A stretch of 64,000 nucleotides of DNA from Sycobia sp. Sy_11 (taxonomy: Eukaryota > Arthropoda > Insecta > Hymenoptera > Epichrysomallidae), in the NCBI GenBank assembly GCA_018907035.1, contig JACCIC010000225.1, forward strand, positions 372,001 to 436,000. Direction: 5' to 3'. Both the position numbers and the translations under genes were made by a program. Below, one piece after another: positions 13,567-25,824 of the stretch. Below the pieces are notes generated by a model. That model made no database searches and was not told where the DNA came from. It saw only the letters and a list, made by a program, of their open reading frames with translations. How positions within the stretch are numbered: position 1 is the stretch's first letter; every line of letters begins with the position of its first letter.

Positions 13567-13760
13567 TATGTATAAAATATATTATGTACGTATATATAGG
13601 TAGATATAAACTATTCTGCCTCTCGGTTTTGAAAGTGCCCTAAATCCTCGTCTTTATGACTATTCCAATAGTCCTCCGATATTTTCCGGAGGCAACTAAT
13701 GGCTAGGAAATAATGCGCCAGGTCTCTCTTCTTCGAGCGATAGAAGAGGGAGGAAGAAAG

Positions 13761-13815
<55 letters not shown>

Positions 13816-14036
13816 CGATCTAGCAGCGAACACAAGACGAAGTTTCGAGGATGGTAGACAATGGAAAGAGGAGGGAAAGTGAGAGAGAAAGAGATAGATA
13901 GATAGATAGAGCAAGACAGAGCAGGGAAGGTGGAAGATTTAATATTTGCGCGATATATCCTTTGGATTTTAACTCCATGTATGCCGCACGCGCATTATAA
14001 TAACTTATACTTGCGTGATACATCGCTCTCTTTCTC

Positions 14037-14092
<56 letters not shown>
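13397..14092. repeat. Microsatellite cluster: (TA)n, (CG/GT)n, (TA)n, (GA)n, (GATA)n, (CT)n
   Basis: The tracts lie at about 13397-13441 (TA), 13484-13512 (CG then GT), 13541-13564 (TA), 13762-13809 (GA), 13892-13908 (GATA-like) and 14041-14092 (CT). The GA and CT tracts are mutual reverse complements about 230 bp apart. All open frames here are repeat artefacts. Confidence 0.9.
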
Positions 14093-14093
<1 letters not shown>

Positions 14094-14827
14094 AATACAC
14101 CGAGCGTCCGTGACGCAAAATTTCAGTAGTATTACTCAATGATCCGTACTCCTGGCTGATGGGATTTACTCGCGGGGAATATTACGGGAATATCCCGGCA
14201 GTTCTCGCTGCATATATATATAGTTCCGAAACAGTACAGAGTTTCGACTCGTCTCGTGACGGCAGTCATTCGTGTCATGGGCCTCATCGAATAAAACGAG
14301 GGACGATATGCAAACCGATGAGTAAGATATTATTGCAAATCCATGTGCGCGAATGGAATTGGTTTTTTCTTTGACTTTTCAAGTTTTTTCGCTCTTTTTT
14401 TTGTTTGTTTTTTTCATAGATCCCTGCGTTAAAACGTCATTTTTCTTCGCGGATTTTGTCGCTTTGGCAGTTTTTAATTACGAGCGTTAATTTAGATGGG
14501 GACAGAAACCGGGAGCGGGGCTTTCAATTATGCAAGAGTTCTCAAATTCAATTTATGCACGGGCAAGAGTCTTAAACTATTCTGAAAAGTCGAACTCTCT
14601 CGCTGCATATAGTATATATATATAGTAGTAGAAAAGTGGTATGACATCGCATGACTGGATCATTAAATCGGAAAAATAATTAAATTAGCGGAGCGATTTA
14701 GTTTTTTTAATTTGTTGTATATGCGGAATGTATTGACGATTCTTTTTACATACATATGATATACATTGACATACATATTACATTGACTATAAACACTTGT
14801 AACTTAAAAATAATAATGTTAAGTAAT

Positions 14828-14902
14828 ATACTATAGCATTTATTAAAAAAAAAATTAAAACTAATTATTAATTATAAAATTACAAATGCTATATTATAGT
14901 AC
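14828..14902. repeat. Small inverted repeat
   Basis: TACTATAGCATTT near 14831 is mirrored by AAATGCTATATTATAGTA near 14885, around an A/T-rich loop. Confidence 0.5.
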
Positions 14903-15339
14903 ACCGTCGATTAAAAGAATCTTAAATGATTCCAATGAGAAAAAAATTCACTTTAATTGATATACTATAGAATTCCATTGTTTAAGGGAAAAATGTCAAT
15001 TTTGTTTTATAATTTAATATTTCGTGGGGAACTAAATCTACAGCTCGATCTGTAGCTCCAATATTATTTAATTACCGGTTACATGAAACGGTTAAATCTA
15101 AGTCGTTTAAAAACATGACAGAGTTTATTATATATAAGAGAGAAAAAGTCATTGTTTTATTTTATAAAATAATGTCAGTGTAATCGATAAAAATTTGAAA
15201 AAATGAAAACGACTTCTAAATTTTCAAGACGAAAATATGCCGAAATAATTTAAAAACGGGATTTTTTCGAAAATCCATAGCGGGCATCGTTTACCTTGAC
15301 TAGTCGCGCTTAAAATGAAAATTGGAAAAAAAATCCTGC

Positions 15340-16700
15340 AGCCGCACGTATAAATAAGAGGCGTATTTATAAGCTGTCTAAATGGCAGTGGGAGTGGCGC
15401 GCGCCGAATCAAATCCCCCTCCCCCCTTCTTCCATCGTCAAAGAAATAGGCTGCGCACCGCAAACACCGCGGATAAGCCCGCAAACCCATGAAGACCGAC
15501 GCGATTCTTGCGCGTCTCGAGTATTCTCGAGTATATACGTATAAATATACAGGCGCCCTGGATGCGAAGGCGCTGTGCAGTTCCACGCACAGTTATTATT
15601 CCGGCGTCACTCTTGCACGGCGGCGCTGCGGCTGCGCCTTGGTAAAGGTCGCGTGATTAGGGATAATTAAGTCGGCAAGGGCCGGCGAGCCGGATATTTA
15701 TGCAGCACCTACCAGAGAAAGGAGCTGCTTCTTGTTTGCACACGCAGCCATCGTTGTCATCGTCTTCGTGCGCGTGTGTGTTTCATGGGTATTCGAACAA
15801 ACTACCGGTGGCAGTCAGTAACTCAGATTTCGATTTTCTTCGAAGGTTGATATGAAAAGAAAAGTTTCTCGAAGTCTCAGCACTTCTTGCGCCCTGCAGC
15901 ATTCCATAGATTTCTTTCAAATTTCAGAAATAAAAAAACTTCTTATAAGCTTTCGAGCACATTTGTTTCCAGATGTTCTACAATTAATTCTTATCGTTTC
16001 TCTGACAGACTTAAGGTCAATTTAATTATGCGACGCAATGTCAAAGATAAACATAAATCAAATACAAATTTTAACTTAGAAAGATTAATTTATAAACTGT
16101 GCTTAGTCGACTATTGTGAATTAAATTAATACATATTTTCATCGGTTTTACACGATAGTCAGACTGTCATTATATTAATATAGTATATTATTGAAGAAAG
16201 ACTGTGAGACCGATAAAAACATTTATTAATTTAATTCAAAGAATATTGTATATTGTAGATGCGATCCAATATTTTATTATATATATATATAATCGTACGT
16301 CTGCGCCGTTGGCTTCTTCGATTCAGCCTTATTATTAGCGAGGAATGATACGTGCGCTACGCGGGCGAAATCCTGCCGATGGTCCTATATGTATTTATTT
16401 ATTTTTTTTATTTATTTGTCTGACAAACAACACCCGCGCGACGAACGTCGAGGGCGAACCTTCGGCGCTCGTACTTTTTGCGCTGTACGTTTACATTAAA
16501 TCTGATTTCGACCGCGTCTCCGCGCTCTCGGACAACGGACAAGATTTATTGCTCGCGGCTCCGCGCGAAATAAATTAACACGTTGTCGGGCTCGCGCGAC
16601 GCTTTGTTCATTTTCGCGGGCGATATTTCGAAGGGGCCGCTGATGAAAATCTCTTCTGGCCGACGTCGAGCTCCGGAGCCCGGGTAAACTTGCCATTTTC
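15340..16700. other. CpG-rich patches at 15340-15720 and 16300-16700
   Basis: Two GC-rich patches separated by AT-rich DNA. No reading frame in them resembles a known protein. They may be regulatory or unrecognised first exons. Confidence 0.3.
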
Positions 16701-19359
16701 CACTATCTGAATATCAGCCTTTTTTTGGACATCTGATACGCGGCTGCATTGTGTTGTTAATTTACACACATGTCCGAATAATGTATTTCTTGCCAGTGTA
16801 TATCGTTTATGATAGATTGGTACGGAGACTTACTTTTCTCGTGTAATTACGTGAAAATTGTCTGATTTTTATAAACCATTTATTGACAAAATTTATTTCC
16901 TTGCACCTCGAGTAATTCTAATTCAACTACGACAGCTGCGGTATTTCTATATTTAGAAATTATTTTACTTGTACTATTTAAATCAGATATTTAAAATCCT
17001 TAGTTAGATTTTATTTACAATGAGAAATTAAAAATGTTTCTCACAATTCATCTGCCATAAACTATTTTGTAACTTAAACATTGCTCTTTGGAGAATCTAT
17101 TAAAAAGATTCCAATTAAGTTTTTTGTAAGCAAAAATAGAACCATATTTATACGTTATTGCGGCTGATTATTTTCAAATCCTAAGGATTGCATAAAATGA
17201 AACCTTAAATGTATAAAATAAAAGAAAAATAGAATTTTTTACAAAAACAGAATGAATTTACGTTTGATACGTTTGATTCGTCGTTCCCGTGGACTCGTCA
17301 TACGGAACTTGGCTGAAATTCGCCTCGACACCCGACTATAAATCTTATCGAATGAGATTTATGGTTGACTTTTAGATGTAGACCTTTGGTTTATATAGAT
17401 ATATATGAAATATCCATATATAGCTTTATAGTAAAATGTTTCTAATATTCCAAGGCAAATCTACATTGTCGAAACCAATCGACACAATATGAAATACAAC
17501 CTATTGTTTTTCATTAAATCACATTGAATTCGATCAAAATCCCCTTTATTGGCCAAATATAAATTGAGAGATTTAATAAAAAAATGGAATTTTTTTAAAA
17601 AAAATTTTTATCTATTTACATAGATCGCTTTATCTGAAAATTCCGCAATTTTATGCTCCTTTAAAAACTATTATGAATGTTTGACTCTCCCATGAAACTC
17701 TGCGAAGAGAGAAATTCTCCAATTGGATAGTGTTATAATTCATAGAAGAGTAACTCATTCAAAAGCATTAAATTCTTTTATTTTAATAAATCAAATAAGG
17801 TTGGGATTAATGTATAATTTATGGATGAAAGATCCTCAACGGTAGGTTTAATAATTTTTCTGAAGCACATACTCTAAGGGATTTTATAAAACGTTTCTGG
17901 AAAATTTATAAAATAACTAAATTTATGTGTTATTTTCTCTCCTTCTTTTATATCAAACACGCATATGTAATTTTTTTAAGCTATACAATTTCTTTTAAAC
18001 TTTAATCGATTTATTCAATAAAACTGAACTATTCTATATGAGCTTAATGAACCAATACAAAAATATTTAGTTATTTCTATTAATTTATAATGAATATGGC
18101 TCGCTACATTTTTTAATTAATAATTGATCGAAATTTAACTCATACAAAATGCTATTTTACTAATTTATAATTTAATTGAAGGGCAGCCTCGTATTTAATA
18201 GATAGAATCATCGTTCCTCAAAGATACGTTTCCCTTTGCTCTTTACCTACTGCAGAAAACTTTTTAATTACCACAGAACAAAAGGCATTTTCTGTTACTT
18301 ATTCAAAGTAATTTTATCTCCATTAATACTCAAAGACAGAACGGTATTTAATTTTTTTTTCATTCTCTTATTCTTGTCGCTATTCAGCAGTGCGTACAGC
18401 AATGAGACCTGGCACGCAATGCCTGACAGGATACGGGACTGTACCACTTATACAGTGCGATATCCTTAAGTTAGTCACAGGAACACCTGATCCATTCAAG
18501 ATACGAGAATAAATAGCAAATCTATTATTTTATTCTTAGACGATAGCCATTTTGAGAGTCTCCGCAATGGCGAGATAGAAATTTTCTTTGATATTGGTTC
18601 AGAAAGATATATTTTATTTTTGATGCGTAAAGTTATCCATACATTAATAACATTGCGTTTTTTCATTTCTTTCAAGAAAACCACGTTTTTTTTAAAGAGT
18701 TACCGTACTTTAAATCTAGGGAATTTTCAAATCAAAACTTACCCATTATTCTTGGCTAATGTAGAACATTCTCCTACTTCAATAAGACGTTGTTTCGCAT
18801 ATGTTTATGACAATTAAGAATCACATTAGAAATGCCTGCTATTTGACGTTCATCGAGCTTCAATAATGATATATAGATATCTGACTAAGTGTTTCATCAA
18901 GTTTTCTCCAGAAATTTTTTTTTTTATTCAATTTCGAAAATATTAGTTAAGAATTAAAATCCTTCTATGTTTAGAAAAATGGCAAAATCTTATGATGCCA
19001 TTTAATAGGGATTAAAACAGGGCAAGAGTTGGCTTCGGAGCATCAAAAATGTCGAGAATTCTGCCAGATTTAATTTCGATTTAATTCCATACAATGATTC
19101 CTGATACAACTAATCCTTTCATTTTCGTCAATTTTATGTTTCTTGTTTTGATCGGAATATGAATTCGTTCGTTGGAGTCAGCGTCTAAGACTTGTTCCAG
19201 CGCTCGATGTGCCTAACACTATCTTGAACGCGCGTAATTTATAATTGAGAGAACTACTCTTGAAAATTCGACGAATCGTCGTTATCGCTTTCTCGATCCA
19301 AAAATACACGGTAAAATACTCGTCTTCGCTTTCTGTTCGAAAAGATGAAGATTGAACCT

Positions 19360-19360
<1 letters not shown>
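16701..19360. other. AT-rich sequence with one weak candidate exon
   Basis: Nothing is recognisable here except a possible short last exon at 18388-18512, listed separately. Confidence 0.4.
18388..18512 (+). other. Weak candidate terminal exon
   Basis: A long pyrimidine tract (TTTTTTTTCATTCTCTTATT and on) leads to an acceptor CAG at 18385-18387. From there one frame runs about 40 codons to a TAA at 18510-18512, with two cysteines (TQCLTGY, PLIQCDIL). I do not recognise the peptide, and it could be chance. Confidence 0.2.

Positions 19361-19396
<36 letters not shown>
19361..19396. repeat. (GA)n microsatellite
   Basis: About 18 GA units. Confidence 0.9.
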
Positions 19397-19399
<3 letters not shown>

Positions 19400-19700
19400 G
19401 GCTGTAGTATTAATTTTCTTTATTACTTAAAACTCTGCCCCAATTCTTTTTCCTTTCTACCCGGTGCGCCTGCACTTTAAAGCGTAATTTATGCTTTCGC
19501 TTAAGTACCCGCAGCATTACCGTGGCCCCCTTAATAGCCAATTTTCTTCGTTTCGAATCCATATCGTATATATTCTTATGCACACTTATAAAAGCACGTG
19601 TATATGCGTTTACGCTCATGCACGCGCACGCGTAGTCGGTGAGCTTCCTCCTCCACACGGTACATAAATCAGACGCATGCGTTTCAGGAATTTATACGCG

Positions 19701-19704
<4 letters not shown>

Positions 19705-19746
<42 letters not shown>
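19705..19746. repeat. (TA)n microsatellite
   Basis: About 21 TA units. Confidence 0.95.
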
Positions 19747-19757
<11 letters not shown>

Positions 19758-20039
19758 GACACATAACTTTAACTCAAAGCAAATTTCCGATGCTCACCTG
19801 CCCCTGATATAAAACCCTTGCATCGCTCAAGAAAAAAGTAAAAAATTCTTCTTCCTTTTCAATGTTACTCCTTGTACTCATCCCATTTATTTTCTTTCAC
19901 GCGCACGATCTCTCAATCCATCTTACGGATAGTCTGTAGCTAGTAAAACCGGAGATACATATATAAGAATCCGACTTCCATATACAATGAAACAATAAAA
20001 AACCAAGAAGATGAAGAAATAGCAATAAAAGCTCGCTAT

Positions 20040-20549
20040 CTCTCACACGTGGGTGGGTGTGTGTGTGTGTGTGCGCGCGCCGCGACAAAGGTATACGGCG
20101 AAGGGCTGGTGCGCGATACCCCTCGGACAAGTGTGCGGGTGGAATTCCGCGAACCCGTCGGAATGACGCAAGAAGAAGGAGACGTAGAGCGGGAAGAGGG
20201 GTGGAGAGGCGCGCACGATACGACGTGTACGTATACAGCGGAATATAATACCGTGGCGAGGGGAGGGGAGAGACTGCTCCGCGATAGCGCGAGAATTTCA
20301 ATTTTCGCAGACAATGGATGAGGCTGCCGCGGTGGACTGTGAAGTCTGGGGCAGAGACGCAGGGTGGGACGGGGCGATGGAGAAAGCTAAATAACGAAGG
20401 GACTCCCAACCCCCTCCGCGGCTCGATAATTGAAGTTGACGGACTTTGCGCGCGCGCGCGGACTATTCCTCTTTGCCGCATGTCCCTGTGTGCGTGTGCG
20501 AAGAGACTCGCGACGACCCGCCGCTTTTCGTCCTCCGATTGCGCGTGCA

Positions 20550-20589
<40 letters not shown>

Positions 20590-21060
20590 TATTTGCGCGC
20601 ACGCGTAAATATACAGACGTCGTACCTCTGTACATTGTTCTGCCCCCCCCCCTCCGCCACGGAAGATCCGATTATATTGTGCGGATGACAACGTCAGGTC
20701 TCTCATCCCCTCGTTCCTATTCTTCGCCGAGCACTTCCTCTCGACGTCGCCGTCGCCGTCGCCGACGCCGTCGGGCCGACCCTCCCTTCACTTCGAAGCG
20801 GCGTCAGACTATTTGTTGCGCAAGAGGCGCGCCGTTCGTGGAATAGCGCCCACCCGTTTTTCGCTCGCCCCTGACTATTGGGAAATTGAGCTCGCTAGAA
20901 TTTTCCATGGTCGCGCCGCGCGATCAGGTCGATCGACTGCGCGCGCTTACTTTTTCTCCTCGTCTTTCTTCGCGATTCCAATAGAGAAAGGCAAATTTCA
21001 TTCGATAACGGCGCGGGCGTCATGTTTATAATGCACGGGATTTACACGTCGCGTCCGCGA
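20040..21060. promoter_or_regulatory. CpG-rich island with flanking (GT)n and (CA)n tracts
   Basis: The most GC-rich kilobase of the window, including CGTCGC-type repeats near 20745-20775 and CG runs. A (GT)n tract at about 20057-20078 faces a (CA)n tract at about 20552-20590. Five or more open frames overlap on both strands, which is what CpG-rich DNA with few stops produces, and none is recognisable. It lies about 4.7 kb above the first visible icarapin exon, so it could be a promoter or first exon for that plus-strand gene. I cannot show this. Confidence 0.3.
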
Positions 21061-21429
21061 TAGTATGATATTTTTCTTTATGGGAAGGAAAGAATGTCCA
21101 AGAGACTTGATCAGGGTCGGTCTACGTGATAAAAGTTCATGCATTGACATACTTAATTATAATAATAGATCATTCAGTGGATTGACGTTAAATTTTCACG
21201 ATAATAAAACGTTTACCGTTCACACTGACAAAATATATCAAAATTCATTATTAGGGCGTTCCGATCATTTTTTACCTGGGTCTTATCAAAAATACTACTG
21301 GCAACATAATACGTACATAAAATTTCTAACATAATATAAACACAGATTTCTGCTTACAAAATAGTAAGCAGAATTTTGGATATACGTGTAGTTAGACACG
21401 TGCATATATACCTCTGTAACTATGAAAAA

Positions 21430-22115
21430 AGGTTCATGGAATAAAAATAATTAAAATAATCTTTGGCATAAAAAAGTTTACAACACTTACGTGAAACTGT
21501 GTCGTTATACTTCTTGAATTTAAACCTATACGATAATCAGTTTATAAAAAAAATACAATAATAAGGTATAGGAATTTATGTTTCCAAATGACGCAGGCAA
21601 GCAAATATAGAACCTTGTGTAGATATTTTTAGTCGAACTCAATTGTGAGAATATATATTACGGCTGATACATTGCAAATTATACCTATGGTTGCCATCAT
21701 GACGTTGCTTAAAATAATTTTCAAGAAGCTTGTTGTGCGTAAATATTTGTTAGAAATGAAACATTTATATACGTACGCATGTTAATCGAAATCTGCTCTG
21801 CCGACTCAATGGTATAAATTATAATAATTATTTGAAACTACGCTGTGATTCTAAACTCATGTATATTCTGAAATCTATCAAACACATATATTCTCACAAT
21901 TAAGTCCAACTGAATATATCTACACAAAGTTCTATATCTCAGTTTGGTTGCACCATCTGGAAACATGAAACAATATCCATATTATTATAGTTCTTTTATA
22001 ACGTGTTTATGGTAGCTTTAAATTCAATAAGTTTGGCAACATAGTTTAATCTAAATTTTAAAAAAGTTTATGGCAATGATTATTATTTATTGTTTTTATT
22101 ATATAAAAAAATCTT
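21430..22115. mobile_element. Inverted-repeat (foldback/MITE-like) element
   Basis: The left arm, about 21438-21665, is repeated in reverse complement at about 21880-22110, leaving a 210-base centre. Matching landmarks are GTGTAGATAT..CAATTGTGAGAATATAT, ATGTTTCCA, TTGAATTTAAA and TGGCATAAA/TGCCATAAA. The arms are diverged (roughly three quarters alike by eye). No coding sequence is inside. Confidence 0.6.
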
Positions 22116-23214
22116 AATCATATATATTCAAATTTCTACGTACTATGTCATCATTAAACTAAAATTATATAATTGTAGAATGTTTATACTATGATAGAAA
22201 AATAGATGGTTCTACTATGTATATAAAAATGTCAATAAATATTTATAAAATATCAGATTTAATAAACATTAGAATAATCATCCATTTTTCATAATTGAAA
22301 ATTGGAAAAAAAATGCCTCTTTTGGATTAAGGCCATTTTTCATCCTAAAAATTGGCTGGAAATAGGACTTTTATAGGAAGTTTCGCAATAAAAAAATAGG
22401 TAATGTTTTTGAACAAATTGCAAGATTTGCCTAAAAATTATTTATTTAAGGTTTGCATCCAGAAAAGTTGTTTTTCAGCAATTGCAAGCCAAAAGAGATC
22501 AAATTTAGAATAATGTTGGAATCAAATTTTTATTTTTCCTTCACTAAAATGGTAACTAGAAAAAAATCTTTTTTGATCGGCATGGAATCATCTACGTAGA
22601 TATATGAAACAATCCACGTAAAAGCGCTACTAAGCTCTGTCAAAAATTCAGTTGTGCTGATTTTAACGTGCACGTATTTTGAAAAGTAAAATTTGCTACG
22701 AATAATTCAGGCTACCTAATGGAAAATAGATCTTGCAAAATTCAAACTTTTCACCGACATTTTGCCGTTGCCATTCTGAAATATTTTCAACGTCCCAGCA
22801 CCTTTTCAAAGCAAAATATTATACATTTTAAATTGATACACGTGAAAATAGGTAGAAATGAATTTTGGAGAGAAATTTGTTCCGTTTTATATTCATAAAT
22901 ATCATACATAGATATATTGTAGTAATATACGTTTACGCTCCTTTCCTATGTTAGATAAAAATTAAACAATACTCAAATGAAACTTGAATATACAACCTGA
23001 TTCTCGTATAACAAGATAGAGTAGCAAATTGGTATAATGATCAAGCAAAGTTGTGACTAAAAGTCATTAAGCATTTTCTGTAATTATAGCTAGTTCTTGC
23101 ACTACGTGCAAATGTTTCTCAACCAATGAGAATTCAGAGGAAGAACCGAAAGAAGGTTTATCTATATCTATTTATAGATTCTCTTATGAAGACAGCTACA
23201 ATAACTGCTTAACT

Positions 23215-23315
23215 TACACAAAGACCAGGGCTGCGAACCCGCGTGCTTTCAACGAATAAACAACCATATTGAGCCGGTGCTTGACTTTATTACACCAGCC
23301 TATTGACACATTCAA
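23215..23315 (-). mobile_element. tRNA-like SINE head
   Basis: On the minus strand an A-box-like CGGCTCAATATGG is followed about 30 bases later by a B-box-like CGGGTTCGCAGCCC. This is the internal pol III promoter layout of tRNA-derived SINEs. No full cloverleaf is evident. Confidence 0.45.
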
Positions 23316-23375
23316 TAATAGCTATTTTCAAGTGCCCAAAATGCATATTGACTTTTACACATAGTTTAACTGCTA

Positions 23376-23378
<3 letters not shown>

Positions 23379-23435
<57 letters not shown>
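23379..23435. repeat. (TA)n microsatellite
   Basis: About 28 TA units. Confidence 0.95.
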
Positions 23436-23438
<3 letters not shown>

Positions 23439-24608
23439 GTATGAAGCACATGAAGAACTCTTCGTCCGTTATGCAACCTTGACACCCAATTTACCACCCC
23501 CCCCCCACAATCTAATCACAGATATAACATTTTTATTTTTAATTAAATATTCGAAAGAATTTTAAGATGTGATATGCATGGCAAAAATTGCATCTTTTAA
23601 AGCTCAAATATTCGATGTATATACGAATTAAGGTGGTTGGTTCTATCCAGTCGATTTATTAACAATTCAATACTTATGAAACTCGGCACATGATTAAATA
23701 TAAATATAAAAATCATTCGATTAAATTTTTCAGAAATGTCATTCTTTATTCCGGAAGATGTTGCTTATTTTAAAAGCAGAATAGTTTAGTACGTAGTTTT
23801 TAGTACGAAATTTTATGGAAAATGGCTGTTTCATCGACTGTATTTACATGTCATAAAATAATTGACGATTATAGAAACTAGACGAAACTTTTTGATTAAA
23901 AAGACAATATACCAAAGTCAGTTAAAAATTTTTGTTCAGAATTAATCATCGAGACTATATAAAGAAAAATAGTAATGTATTAGAACAATGACAATGCCAA
24001 AAATATTTGGCAACGGTTGTTTATCAAAGACTACGACTGAATACACTGTGAGGCACGAGAAAATTATTCTTCTTACGTGATATACGGGCATCCTTCGTTG
24101 AGGCTTCCGCCGAAAGCATTTGTTTAGAAATATATTTTTATGAAAAAAAGCTTATGAATCTATAATTCTGATAAAAGTATATAATACTTTTTGTGGCATT
24201 TCTATATTCGCGTAACAAATATAATGGATTTTTTAGATTGGCCATTTTTTTTTCAATTGTCATGGCGCAAGAAAATTAATTCAGATGTTTCTCTCTCGTG
24301 TGAAAAATTGCAAAATTAATTGGACTCTATGCGTTTAAAAATAATAACTTCCGCCGTCTCCGGCGTCTGATACTCTCCATAATTTATCCACCTCTTCGAA
24401 TACCCTTGCAGTCATCTGCTATAATTAAAGTTAGCTTAATTTTCCCGCGAGTTCGTCTGTTTGCGATTACGTTACGCGTTTATAATAAATACACGTCAGT
24501 TCACGAGTCCCTCTCGACCCATCCCCTTCAATTTTGCGGAGCGACCTCTTCTGCGCCCCACCTCCTCGGTCTTGTCAACCCTTCTCATACATTGACACGG
24601 AGGAGAGG

Positions 24609-24652
<44 letters not shown>

Positions 24653-24656
24653 GTAC

Positions 24657-24707
<51 letters not shown>

Positions 24708-24997
24708 TTTTCTCGACCGCCTCGCAATACGCCTGCCTGATTCGGACGTACATTTTATATAAGTATTGCGGTGCGTCTTTTTTTTCTATTTTGCATTTTC
24801 CTCCGCATGTAATGTGCACAACCCGTATGAACACGTATGTATTTGCCTTCTATTCTACTCCCCTCCCACGCTCCTCTTCGTTCTGTGGGCTAAGGTCCAT
24901 GTTTTCGTTTTTCCTTCCGCGTTGGTGTGTGCTTTAATTGTTTGTGTCTACCCCCCTCTCTTGCTCTCTCTCACTCTCTCTCTCACTCTGCCTCTCG

Positions 24998-25065
<68 letters not shown>
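24609..25065. repeat. Microsatellites (CT)n, (TA)n, (CT)n
   Basis: CT at 24609-24649, TA at 24659-24705 and CT-rich at 24963-25065. The serine/leucine and isoleucine/tyrosine open frames here are repeat artefacts. Confidence 0.95.
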
Positions 25066-25066
<1 letters not shown>

Positions 25067-25713
25067 AGCTCTCCGGAAGCGCCCATTCACAGACGGAACG
25101 AGGGATGACTTTTTTTTCGACCGGACATTTTCTCGAGTTTGCTCTTCTGCTCTTGGCAAATGACAGGATAAAAAGGACCTCCAACGACAATCAAGGGATT
25201 AATATTAGTTTTACCTCTCTTTTTGCGTTGAGTTTAAGCGACGACATTCAAGATAGCTGTAAACTCAATGAGATTACTCGATAACTGGCAAAGTGTATCG
25301 AAAATAGGAATGGTTTATACAAAGAAATTCTGCATTCCGTATAGAAAATTGAGCATGCGACAAACAGAAAAAAAAAATATGCAAGATATAAGGTATAATG
25401 TTTCTTGACTGTTTGTCAAATATAATTGCCACATCTAATTCGCATGCATTGATCATTGAATAAAGTCAATAATCTTAAATAATGCATAAGCGTTAAAAAA
25501 ATTTTTTATTAGAAATCAATTATTAAAAATTTAAGACTATAAAATATTTTATGTTTATTTTGGCTGAATTTTAAACTAGCGAAATTAATTTGTCGGTGGT
25601 ATTGAACAACGCTCGAAATTTTGTGATATTTTCTTGTTTGTTTTTAATTTCGCATTTTGCGCATTTCAAAGAATAATTATCTAATCGATATAAAATATCT
25701 TGTTCTTTTTCAG

Positions 25714-25824
25714 AAACTATGACCAAAATCAGAACGCAAATGGAGGCCGGCCCTCGCTGGACAGCTTGGACTTAGTCCGTGGGGCAAAATACCCGAGGGA
25801 GCGAACACCACCTCAACGACTAAG
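25714..25824 (+). CDS. Icarapin penultimate exon with internal frame discrepancy
   Basis: Acceptor TTCTTTTTCAG; donor AAG|GTAAAT. From the acceptor, the frame giving TMTKIRTQMEA meets a stop (TAG) about 20 codons in. The frame giving GLSPWGKIPEGANTTSTTK is open from 25723, but has a TGA at 25720-25722. An alternative acceptor AATCAG ending at 25732, or ACAG ending near 25763, would avoid that stop at the cost of the conserved N-terminal residues. Confidence 0.75.

Larger units (their letters stand above)
22116..25713. other. AT-rich sequence above the visible icarapin exons
   Basis: This presumably includes intron sequence of icarapin. I searched it by eye for the signal peptide and central exon of icarapin and did not find them. 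It contains the SINE head and microsatellites listed separately. Confidence 0.4.

Noticed and set aside
19897..20846. Several long open frames (up to 269 codons) on both strands
   Set aside because: They overlap each other, run through GT/CA microsatellites and CpG-rich DNA, and show no protein motif. GC-rich sequence has few stops by chance.
24406..25284. Open frames of 118 and 172 codons rich in Ser/Leu and Ile/Tyr
   Set aside because: They are translations of (CT)n and (TA)n tracts with short flanks.
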